Shown here: positions 8,060-15,900 of the stretch, piece after piece
How the letters are laid out: each line of letters opens with the position of its first letter
Numbering within the stretch: the first letter of the stretch is position 1
Origin: CAZEUZ01 sp964515805
GTDB lineage: Bacteria > Pseudomonadota > Gammaproteobacteria > Pseudomonadales > Cellvibrionaceae
Direction: 5' to 3'
Length of the DNA stretch: 18,727 nt
Assembly: GCA_964515805.1 (NCBI GenBank)
Contig: CAZEUZ010000191.1
Coordinates: 1 to 18,727 of the forward strand
Position numbers and translations under genes: made by a program
Notes under the pieces: generated by a model
The model's database searches: none
What the model was told of the DNA's origin: nothing
What the model saw: only the letters and a program-made list of their open reading frames with translations

Positions 8060-10040
8060 TGCGGCGCTACTTAGACCGGGCAGTTCAATGGGGTTGTATC
8101 CGCAACGACGAGACCGCCGTGACTCGATGTTGGATAAATTTGCTGCCAATATGGCGGGTTTTGTGCGCCAGCGCCTCGGTTTTGGTCACGTCAGTTACGG
8201 CAAATTTATTAAACAAATCGACAATAAAGCCACTGGATTGCACAAACAAACCCTCACCGGGCTCCAGGCTCAGGCCAAATTGTTGCGCAGACGTCTCTAC
8301 AGTGAAGGTCTGATCGATGAACTTGTAGTGGAGGCTTTTGCGTTGATACGCGAAGTTGCTCATCGCACCCTCAATATGCGCCACTATGACGTTCAAATGT
8401 ACGGCGGTTGGGCGATATTGCGGGGGATGATCGCGGAAATGGAAACGGGAGAAGGAAAGACTCTCACAGCGACCTTACCCGCATGTACAGCAGCGTTCGC
8501 TGGAATACCCGTTCATATTGTTACTGTCAACGACTATCTAGTTACCCGAGACGCGGAATGGGCGAGCCCCATCTATCAAGCGTTGGGATTGACTGTCGGA
8601 GTAGTCACTGAGGCAACAACACCTGAGCAGCGGCGAGATGCCTATGCTTGCGATATAACCTATTGCACCAACAAGCAATTGGTGTTCGATTATTTAAAGG
8701 ATCGCCTATTACTCGAACAGGAAAACCGCAGTTTACACTTGCAATTGGAGAGTCTGTACAACAACCGCTCCCGCTCCCGTCAGCTGCTTATGCGCGGACT
8801 CTGCTTTGCCATCGTCGACGAAGCTGACAGTATCCTCATCGATGAAGCCCGCACACCGCTGATTATTTCAAGCCCAAATAAAGAGATACAACAAGAGGAG
8901 CAAACCTACAAGCAGGCGATAAAACTCGCCCGCAGACTAATTGCGCCCCGGGGATTTATTATTAGAGAACAGGATAGACAGATTGAGCTTACCGAAGCGG
9001 GTAAAACTCGTATCGAATATCTCAGCCGTAAATTTGGCGGTGTGTGGAGCGGTGCCAAAAGACGGGAAAATCTGGTTAAACAGGCGCTGGCCGCACAGCA
9101 CCTTTTTATCCTCGACAAACACTATTTAGTCGATGACGGCAAAGTCAAAATTATCGATGAATACTCCGGTCGAGTTATGGCTGACCGTTCCTGGGAACGC
9201 GGCTTGCAACAAATGATAGAGGTCAAAGAAGGCTGTCCCCTTAGCGGCCAACAGGAAACTTTGGCCCGCATCAGTTACCAGAAATTTTTCCGCCGCTACC
9301 TGCATCTAGGTGGTATGACGGGAACCGCCCATGAAGTAGCCGGCGAGTTTTGGTCTGTTTACAAACTGAAAGTCGCGCGTATACCGACTCACAAACCAGT
9401 GCGTAGATCCCACTTAAAAGATTTTTTCTATCTCCGCACGGAGCAAAAATGGCAGCGAATTATAGCGCTTATTAAGGTGTTACACCAACAGCAAAGACCC
9501 ATTCTTATCGGCACAAAAACTGTTGCCCAATCAGAACATTTAAGTACATTATTGACTCGCGAAGGCCTGCAGCACAATGTGTTGAATGCACGTCAAAACA
9601 AGCAGGAAGCCGTTATTATCAGCCAGGCAGGACAGATCGGAAACATTACCGTAGCCACCAACATGGCCGGTCGGGGAACCGACATAAAGTTGGCGGATAA
9701 AGTCGTTGACTTAGGTGGCTTGCATGTATTGTCAACGGAGCGCCATGAGGCGCGCCGCATTGATCGCCAACTATTTGGACGCTGCGGTAGACAGGGCGAT
9801 CCAGGCAGTTTCCAAACGATCATATCACTTGAGGATGATTTATTTGAAAATACACTCGCTCAATTCTTGAGTAGAGCACTTCCTCAACGTATGCGCAGGT
9901 TGCCCGGTATATTGGGTCATGCTATCGTTTGGCTGGCACAAAAGCGCACTGAAAAATACCACCGCCAGCTGCGCAAAAATTTGCTCAAACAAGATGACAG
10001 TTTAGAGGATATGCTGGCGTTTAGTGGACGTGGAGAATAG
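8052..10040 (+). CDS. Shortened SecA-like translocase ATPase
   Basis: 662 residues. The ATG at 8052 overlaps the previous gene by 8 bp and has GAGGCG at 8041-8046, suggesting translational coupling. SecA motifs are clear: MRHYDVQMYGG, Walker A ETGEGKT (131-137), HIVTVNDYL, the DEAD-type Walker B VDEADSILIDEARTPLIIS (255-273; E. coli has DEVD), an intact preprotein-crosslinking region, GGMTGTA (420-426), the nucleotide-binding-domain-2 motif TNMAGRGTDI (536-545), and GGLHVLSTERHEARRIDRQL with RCGRQGDPGS. E. coli SecA has 901 residues. This protein ends near QLRKNLLKQDDS, just into the helical scaffold. It lacks most of the scaffold, the two-helix finger, the helical wing and the Zn/SecB-binding tail. 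It has a longer basic N-terminus before the motor. It is therefore an accessory motor and not housekeeping SecA. Its place between an M50 protein and adaptor/TolC genes points to powering a dedicated export path (inference). Confidence 0.93.
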   Translation: MFNAALLRPGSSMGLYPQRRDRRDSMLDKFAANMAGFVRQRLGFGHVSYGKFIKQIDNKATGLHKQTLTGLQAQAKLLRRRLYSEGLIDELVVEAFALIREVAHRTLNMRHYDVQMYGGWAILRGMIAEMETGEGKTLTATLPACTAAFAGIPVHIVTVNDYLVTRDAEWASPIYQALGLTVGVVTEATTPEQRRDAYACDITYCTNKQLVFDYLKDRLLLEQENRSLHLQLESLYNNRSRSRQLLMRGLCFAIVDEADSILIDEARTPLIISSPNKEIQQEEQTYKQAIKLARRLIAPRGFIIREQDRQIELTEAGKTRIEYLSRKFGGVWSGAKRRENLVKQALAAQHLFILDKHYLVDDGKVKIIDEYSGRVMADRSWERGLQQMIEVKEGCPLSGQQETLARISYQKFFRRYLHLGGMTGTAHEVAGEFWSVYKLKVARIPTHKPVRRSHLKDFFYLRTEQKWQRIIALIKVLHQQQRPILIGTKTVAQSEHLSTLLTREGLQHNVLNARQNKQEAVIISQAGQIGNITVATNMAGRGTDIKLADKVVDLGGLHVLSTERHEARRIDRQLFGRCGRQGDPGSFQTIISLEDDLFENTLAQFLSRALPQRMRRLPGILGHAIVWLAQKRTEKYHRQLRKNLLKQDDSLEDMLAFSGRGE

Positions 10041-10059
10041 AGATAAATTGAGGTGTTAT

Positions 10060-10794
10060 ATGTTGTTTAATCAATGGAAGAAATATTTTGTTGGCAGTGT
10101 ACTGTTTTTAGTGACAACGACTGGTCACACAGAGGATCTCAACGAACAATTAGACTGTATTCTCGAACCCAATACCAAAGTAGAACTCAGTACTCCTGTC
10201 TATGGAGTATTGAGTGATGTGCTAGTGCAAAGAGGGAACCGGGTAAAGAAAGACCAAGTGGTGGCGACGCTCACTTCAGGTGTTGAAAAGGCCGCAGTGG
10301 AACTGGCGAGGGCGAGAATGGAATTTGGTCAGCGAAGAGCGACACGCAATGAAGAACTCTATCGGGAAAAATTAATTTCCATTCATGAAAAAGATGAAAT
10401 AGATACCGAGATATTGATTGCCAAATTGCAATTACAACAGGCTGAAGAACAGCTCAAACTCAGAAAAGTAGTCAGTCCTATAGACGGATTTGTTGTCGAA
10501 CGGGAGAAGGATGCCGGAGAATATGTAGAGCAAGAGGCGTTCTTAACGGTAGTCAACCTCGATCCACTCTATGCCGAAGTCATTGCGCCCGCGAGATATA
10601 TAGACCACATCAAGGAAGGCATGTCTGCTGAAGTAAAGTTGACGGGATCGACCAGCGAAGTCCACATTGCCACAGTATCTCTGGTTGACCAAATCGTCGA
10701 TGCGGCAAGTGGCACTATTCGGGTGCGGTTGTCACTCGAAAATCCGGAGAGCCTTATCCCCTCTGGGCTCAAGTGTTTGGTGTCTTTTAATTAG
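10060..10794 (+). CDS. Periplasmic adaptor (HlyD/RND membrane fusion protein family)
   Basis: 244 residues from the ATG at 10060, which has AGGTG at 10051-10055. An in-frame GTG at 10024 lies inside the SecA-like gene and would spoil the signal sequence, so it is not used. An N-terminal signal peptide or anchor is visible (about residues 8-24, KYFVGSVLFLVTTTGHTE). The adaptor core follows: first lipoyl half (VYGVLSDVLVQRGNRVKKDQ, 47-66), a short coiled hairpin (about 75-135), second lipoyl half (VVSPIDGFVVEREKDAGEYV, 137-156) and a beta-barrel ending in GLKCLVSF. The protein is short for the family because its hairpin and membrane-proximal domain are small. It begins 20 bp after the SecA-like stop and is followed after 17 bp by the TolC-like gene, so it likely bridges the inner membrane complex to that outer membrane channel. 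It is the third protein of the operon with HlyD-type lipoyl halves. Confidence 0.88.
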   Translation: MLFNQWKKYFVGSVLFLVTTTGHTEDLNEQLDCILEPNTKVELSTPVYGVLSDVLVQRGNRVKKDQVVATLTSGVEKAAVELARARMEFGQRRATRNEELYREKLISIHEKDEIDTEILIAKLQLQQAEEQLKLRKVVSPIDGFVVEREKDAGEYVEQEAFLTVVNLDPLYAEVIAPARYIDHIKEGMSAEVKLTGSTSEVHIATVSLVDQIVDAASGTIRVRLSLENPESLIPSGLKCLVSFN

Positions 10795-10811
10795 CTAATC
10801 GAGAAGTCATT

Positions 10812-12167
10812 ATGAAATCCTCTGTACTGCATAAATTATTAATTGGATTCTTTTGCGTAATATCGCCCATTTGTATCGCTGAAGACCTAATGGAAATTTA
10901 CCGTAAGGCCGTCTTGCACGACCCCCAAATACTGGGGGCCAAAAATACCAATAATGCGGCCAATGAATCGGTAACAGAGGCCGCCAGTCAACTGTTACCG
11001 CAGGTAAATTTTCAATACAGCCGCGGCAAAGTGAAGGAGAGAGTTAGAACTCGGTCTCAGAGTTTGTTTAGCACTGTTATTGATGAAGAAGTAAACATAA
11101 CTAGATATGATGATGTAAATCGTTCGCTGTCGTTGACAATGCCGCTATATAACCGAGCGTTCAGTAAAAATTACCAGCGGGCGGAATCTGAATTGCTGCA
11201 ATCCGACGCAGAGTTTCTCAGCATACAGCAAGATCTTATTTTGCGCACCGCAGAACGCTATTTGGAAGCACTGTCTGCTAAGAATGAAATTGGCCTCGTG
11301 TTGTCTGAAAAAGTGGCGTTGCAAAGACAGCTTAAACTAGTGCAAGTGATGATGCGCAGTGGCAACGCGCCCAAATCCGAGTTGTACGATGTGCAGGCCC
11401 GCTACGCCAGTGTCGAAGCCGATGAAATCAATGCTCGCAACCTGCATAACAACAGATTGGAAGCACTGCGCGAAATTGTCGGCGATATTTCAGGTGAATT
11501 GGCCGTGCTGAAGCCGGACATCACCTTAATCGCGCCTAATCCACAAAATTCCCAGGCATGGATAAAAATAGCTGTCGAAAAAAATCCGCAGATCATTGTT
11601 CGCTCTCGTGCGGTGGATGCCAGCCGGCATCAAATTGCCGTGGATAAGTCTGGCCATTTGCCAGTAGTAAACCTTTCCGCCAATATTACCGAAAGAGATA
11701 ATCTGGAGAGTTCGAGAGGTACTGACGAAGAAACTCGTGGAATCTTTTTGACGTTTGATTTACCACTGTATCAAGGTGGCAGTGTGAGTGCCCGAACACG
11801 CCGTTCATATGAGCTCTATGAGAAAGTTTCGCAAGATTTGCGCGAAATAAAATATTCGATACAGCGTTCCACATTGGAGGCTTACAACGGCATTATCAGT
11901 GCCATCAGCAGGATCAATGCCCTCAATAAATCCGTCGATGCCCAATCGCTGGCGCTCGAGCAGAGAAAGAAAGGGTTTAGGTCAGGTCTGTACACTACCC
12001 TGGATGTATTGGATGCCGAACGGGATGTCTATGAGTCCAAACGCGATTATGCCAACGCCCGATACGATTATTTTTTAAACTGGCTGCGATTAAAGCACTC
12101 AGCGGGCATAATGACCGAAGCGGATGTGCGGGAAGTCAATCAGTGGCTGCAGAAAGAAGCTCTGTGA
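10812..12167 (+). CDS. TolC-family outer membrane efflux/secretion protein
   Basis: 451 residues with a signal peptide (about 1-23, ending ICIA before EDL) and GAGAAG at 10801-10806 as ribosome binding site. The mature start EDLMEIYRKAVLHDPQILGA is typical of TolC (the family begins with L..vY..A...dP...a). The protein is mostly long alpha-helix and has the two-fold internal repeat of the family: a first strand-rich segment at about 60-110 (LLPQVNFQYSRG, then LSLTMPLYNRAFS) and a second at about 275-335 (HLPVVNLSANI, then IFLTFDLPLYQGGSVSA). The second half includes GLYTTLDVLDAERDVYESKR, a TolC signature region. It should trimerise into an outer membrane channel with a periplasmic tunnel and is the last gene of the operon. 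No convincing intrinsic terminator follows; the palindrome TACAAATTTGTA (12177-12188) is too AT-rich. Confidence 0.93.
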   Translation: MKSSVLHKLLIGFFCVISPICIAEDLMEIYRKAVLHDPQILGAKNTNNAANESVTEAASQLLPQVNFQYSRGKVKERVRTRSQSLFSTVIDEEVNITRYDDVNRSLSLTMPLYNRAFSKNYQRAESELLQSDAEFLSIQQDLILRTAERYLEALSAKNEIGLVLSEKVALQRQLKLVQVMMRSGNAPKSELYDVQARYASVEADEINARNLHNNRLEALREIVGDISGELAVLKPDITLIAPNPQNSQAWIKIAVEKNPQIIVRSRAVDASRHQIAVDKSGHLPVVNLSANITERDNLESSRGTDEETRGIFLTFDLPLYQGGSVSARTRRSYELYEKVSQDLREIKYSIQRSTLEAYNGIISAISRINALNKSVDAQSLALEQRKKGFRSGLYTTLDVLDAERDVYESKRDYANARYDYFLNWLRLKHSAGIMTEADVREVNQWLQKEAL

Positions 12168-12203
12168 TACAAGTTCTACAAATTTGTATATTCCGTCACT
12201 CTG

Positions 12204-12413
12204 TTAAAATTTCCTTCGGGCCACCGCTATAGTCAACTCAACATGAATACTTAAACCATCGCCTTGCAAAATCATTGAAACACCAGTGGCAGTGGTTTTT
12301 CCAGCGCCGCCCTCTTGCTGGACGCAAATACAATAATAGACATTAGAAACAACGCTTTTAGTTATGGCCGGTAACAGTAGTGTGCCTGCACAAGTGCCAT
12401 ATTTTTCATAATT
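12204..12413 (-). pseudogene. Possible 3' relic with a Walker-A-like stretch
   Basis: An open stretch of 69 codons on the minus strand, from an in-frame stop (complement of 12414-12416) to TAA (complement of 12204-12206). It has no usable start codon near its 5' end. It reads CVQQEGGAGKTTATG (around the complement of 12291-12311), like the P-loop of ParA/MinD-type ATPases (GG.GKTT), then SMILQGDGLSIHVELTIA. The local base composition is higher in GC than the flanking DNA. The match may be chance; if real it is a small decayed fragment. The protein family was not recognised. Confidence 0.25.
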
Positions 12414-12445
12414 TCATGAAGATATACCTGTTTTCTAGAATTTTT

Positions 12446-12462
12446 TACAGTTTTTTACTGTA
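12446..12462. promoter_or_regulatory. Inverted repeat TACAGT-N5-ACTGTA
   Basis: A perfect 6-bp dyad around five T residues, about 490 bp before the giant gene, partly overlapping a TATAAT-like hexamer at 12463-12468. This is typical of a dimeric regulator site. The regulator is unknown. Confidence 0.4.
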
Positions 12463-12676
12463 TATAATTTTAGTCTTTTGAATCAATAACATAATGATTT
12501 TTTAAGGCGAAAAAAAAGGGTTTATTGTGTTTTTTAGCAAAAAAAACGTCAGCTTTTTTTACACTATTTTTGAGCAAAAATTTAGGTTTTTCCCCATATT
12601 TATCCTTTGAAAAATGGTTAAAATTGTTCGAATATTTCATGTTAAGTAATAGTAAATAATTGATCTGATTATTATT

Positions 12677-12700
12677 TTTTACTTTTAAAATAAAGTAAAA
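12677..12700. repeat. 9-bp inverted repeat TTTTACTTT-N6-AAAGTAAAA
   Basis: A perfect 9-bp inverted repeat with a 6-bp centre, about 125 bp upstream of the predicted -24 element. Its position suits an activator or architectural protein site for a sigma-54 promoter. With only A:T pairs apart from one G:C, it would be a weak RNA hairpin, so a terminator is less likely even though T residues follow. Confidence 0.45.
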
Positions 12701-12824
12701 GGTATTTTTTATAACATTTATTCACCCGCGTCAGCTTGTTGGTTTTTTTTACAGCTTTATCCTTAAAAATCCTAAAAAGATAAGTTTTTTTAATAAATTT
12801 TAATGTTTTCAATAAGATAAAAAG

Positions 12825-12841
12825 TTGGCATTATTTTTGCC
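12825..12841 (+). promoter_or_regulatory. Predicted sigma-54 (RpoN) promoter of the giant gene
   Basis: The 17-mer TTGGCATTATTTTTGCC matches the -24/-12 consensus (YTGGCACG-N4-TTGCW) at nearly all key positions. The invariant GG (12827-12828) and GC (12839-12840) have the obligatory 12-bp offset, and the T-rich centre is typical. Transcription would start near 12852 and give a leader of about 86 bases. Sigma-54 promoters need an ATP-dependent enhancer-binding protein, and the AT-rich DNA upstream offers space for its sites and for IHF. No such activator is encoded in the window. Confidence 0.65.
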
Positions 12842-12855
12842 GGGTATATGAGAGC

Positions 12856-12893
12856 AATAGCGTTTATAAGATTCATTAAATGAAAGCGCTATT
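12856..12893 (+). promoter_or_regulatory. Leader hairpin of the giant gene
   Basis: Two nested inverted repeats: an outer AATAGCG (12856-12862) paired with CGCTATT (12887-12893), and an inner TTCATT (12872-12877) paired with AATGAA (12879-12884). They lie just after the predicted sigma-54 start site and 45 bases before the ATG. It could be an RNA stem-loop affecting message stability or translation, or a protein site in DNA. There is no downstream T-run of terminator type. Confidence 0.4.
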
Positions 12894-12937
12894 TCAATAA
12901 ATAACGAGTAAAAAATTTATTTTCCAATTTTAAGACT

Positions 12938-15900
12938 ATGGGCTTCAGTAAACTATTTACTGCATTCAAGTCGAAGGATTCAAATACAGCGAATACTTTG
13001 CAGAATGAAAAACGCTCGGCAATGGCGAATGCCAATGCTGGACGTTCGCCTGTGTCTAATTTGTACGCCATTGAGCCACTAGAACCGCGACTCCTACTTT
13101 CAGCAGATTTTGCTTTACCTGTAACGGATGGTAATACTGAGAAGGAAGACATCCAACCAGAAGCTATTATTCAACAGCTAGAGACTAACGTGGGAGCTGG
13201 TATTGTAGATTCTGAAAAAAATACCTCAAACAGCAAAGTGAATTGGGATGATATCCGACCAACTTCTCAAGCTGCTGATGAAGCAATAAGTGATTCAAGC
13301 AAACAACTAACGGCTTTCCTTAAAGTACTGTATGAAATATATGAGGGAGTAAACGAAAAAACATCCAGCGCTAATGCCACCTCTGTTTCTGCTGAGCCAG
13401 AAAGTGGTGGAGTGGATGGCGAACAAACTGACAATTCAAATGTTGCATTGCAGTTGTTGAGTGATAAATTGCTAAAAGCTGGATTAACGACAGGTGAGTT
13501 AACCGTTGAGCAAACCAATTTTGATGATGACAAATTGGTTAAGCTGGATGGTAATGTGCTGTTGATCAATTCCGGGGCCAACTGGATGCTGTCATCGGAT
13601 CAACTAGCGAACCAGCTGGGTAAAATCTTAGCCGCAAAAAAACTTTCCTCAAATAATGCCAATAGTACTGCTCCCTACACCGAATCTACAGACAAGCTTA
13701 ACCAAACCGACAACTCTTCAGTAAAAGGCGAGAGTACGGAAGATGATCAGAAAAATGCCGTGGCAATTGCCGCTGTCGATATTGGTTCGAAAGTAAATAA
13801 TACCGCTGAATATAGTGAAGAAACAGACAGTAAATCCGGTGAACCTGAACCAATAGAGGGAGTTTTGTTGCCGGCAGTTGGACAGCCGTTGTCAGCCGAT
13901 ACTGCAGGCGGCCATCAAAACGGTGATATATGGGAACAAAATTTCGACCATATTTTTGGCTCAAAGTTACCGATTAATATGGCTGATAAGGTTGAATTTT
14001 TGGTTGCATCGGGACAATCAGCTGCTGTTTTACGGCCGCAGCTGAAAGCTAAATCTGAGCGTGAGCAGGGTCAATTGACCGACCTAAATAAGGTAAATGG
14101 TAAAGGTTTAATTCTGTTAGGTGATTCTTCGACAGACCCGCCAAAACAGGGTGAACTCCCTCAATACCTTCTATACAACGGCACTTCTGCCAATTCTAGC
14201 GCTGCATCTCTCTCGGATGCTCAGCTTAATTCTGTATTGCAACAAGCTAAGCAGGATTGGCAAACCTTTCTCATTCAAAATGATTTGTCCAGCCACTTAA
14301 CTAAACTGGCTGATTTCACCGTTGAAATTGCCGATATTGAACTAGGTAATGCGCTGGGTCAGGCTGTAGGTAACACGATAACCATTGATCACGATGCGGC
14401 GGGCAACGGCTGGTTTGTTGATCAAACCCCAGAAGACAACAATGAATACCAACAACTCGCAAGTGGTCTTCTTGAAGCGATAGACAGTGATGCTCAACAA
14501 GGCATTGACCTCTATACCGTTTTAATTCACGAAATTGGCCACGTGCTGGGCTTACAAGATAACTACAGTGATTCGGTCACCGTAATGCAGCATCAACTCG
14601 GTTCGGGTGAAAGGCTGGTTCTCGACAATGAAGATGCCAGTCAGCTCAGTTTTAACCAAGGGTCGATTGACGGTAACCAGATTATTGATAGTGGTAAAAC
14701 GCTGGATTTAACGCCGACTGACGATAATGCGACCAATGTAATAGTTACGGTCAATGCTGACGGTACTGTCGATATTTCTGATTCAGCGGGTGATGATGGC
14801 ACGTCTATTGCGGGCGTAACGACTATTGCCGGTAATGCCAACGGTTCTAGTTCACTTACCATTGTCGGTCCTGATCTAGAAACGGTTTGGACACTCAATG
14901 GTGCCAATTCCGGTAGCTTGACGTTTACCAACACTAATAACTCAACCACTACCATCAACTTCAGCGATGTCACTGTTATTACCGGTGGCACGGCTAATGA
15001 CGAGTTTAAAGTAGATAATGCTTACACCTCACCGGTTACTATCAACGGTGGTGAAGGTGACGATGAATTCCATGTAAACAACAGCTCTATTTCTTCTATC
15101 ACTGTCAATGGTGATGACGACAATGACACCTTAATAGTTGCTGCATCAACCAATACAACTATCAATTTCAATGGTGGCGCAGGCACTGTGGATACAGTGG
15201 TCAATGCGCAAGGTAATGCCAGTGGTGTTAACACCGATGCTAATGTGGAAACGGTTATCGATCGACCATTGCTGTTTATTCATGGTTTCGGTGGATCTTT
15301 TGCAGACCTCGACTCAACTACTGATTCAGCTGTTAAAGAGGGGCGTATTCAAGAGTGGTACCTTAACCGCGGATTGGATCCAACCAAACTTGCGCTTGAG
15401 CCGTTGCAACGAGCTTATTCTGATATCGTTGAAACCTTTGACAATATTGGTTATGTCAATGGCACCAACGATACTAGCGTAGACGGTACCCTATTCTCGG
15501 TATTATGGGATTGGCGGGTGCCGGTAGCTGAATCTGATACTGGTACACCAGATGGCATGTTGAGTAGTGCTACTTCAGCATCCTTGATAGATAGTTCTTT
15601 TGATACCACACTCGACTATCTCTCTTACTATATGAATGAAGCGGTTGATGACTGGATCAATTTGACTGGTGCAGCACCCGATGCTTTTGATGTAGTGACT
15701 CACAGTACCGGCGGATTGGTAGCGAAAAGCTATATTCAGAGTGCGGCTTACACTGAAACTAAGACTACCGACACTGATCACCTTTTACCCATTAATAATC
15801 TGATTCAGACCGGTGTGCCTAACCAGGGTGTTGGGGCAACCTTTGCATTTCTTAATAACGACTTCAGCCAATCAGCATCAGCTCGCTTATTAGCGAGAAC

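Larger units (their letters stand above)
12168..12937. other. Gene-free, AT-rich regulatory spacer
   Basis: 770 bp between the TolC-like gene and the giant gene. The first part (about 12200-12410) has ordinary base composition and holds an open minus-strand stretch that may be a gene relic. From about 12410 to 12900 the sequence is strikingly AT-rich, with many runs of T and A. It contains two dyads (12446-12462 and 12677-12700), two copies of CGTCAGCTT (12547-12555 and 12729-12737) and three copies of a T-run ending in ACA. A sigma-54-type promoter and a leader hairpin lie next to the giant gene. Such DNA is typical of bent, IHF- or H-NS-bound regulatory regions (inference). No RNA gene was recognised. 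Confidence 0.7.

Noticed and set aside
8052..10040. Housekeeping secA
   Set aside because: The protein lacks more than 200 C-terminal residues including the finger, wing and Zn tail, and its neighbours are an M50 protein and adaptors, not the usual secA neighbourhood.
10024..10059. Upstream GTG start for the small adaptor
   Set aside because: It would overlap the SecA-like gene and put charged residues ahead of a clean signal sequence; the ATG at 10060 has a good ribosome binding site.
4043..12167. Ordinary type I secretion or RND efflux operon
   Set aside because: No ABC transporter or RND pump is encoded; the ATPase is SecA-like and the inner membrane protein is M50-like.
12177..12188. 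Terminator after the TolC-like gene (TACAAATTTGTA)
   Set aside because: It is almost entirely A:T, leaves no loop as a perfect palindrome, and has no following T-run.
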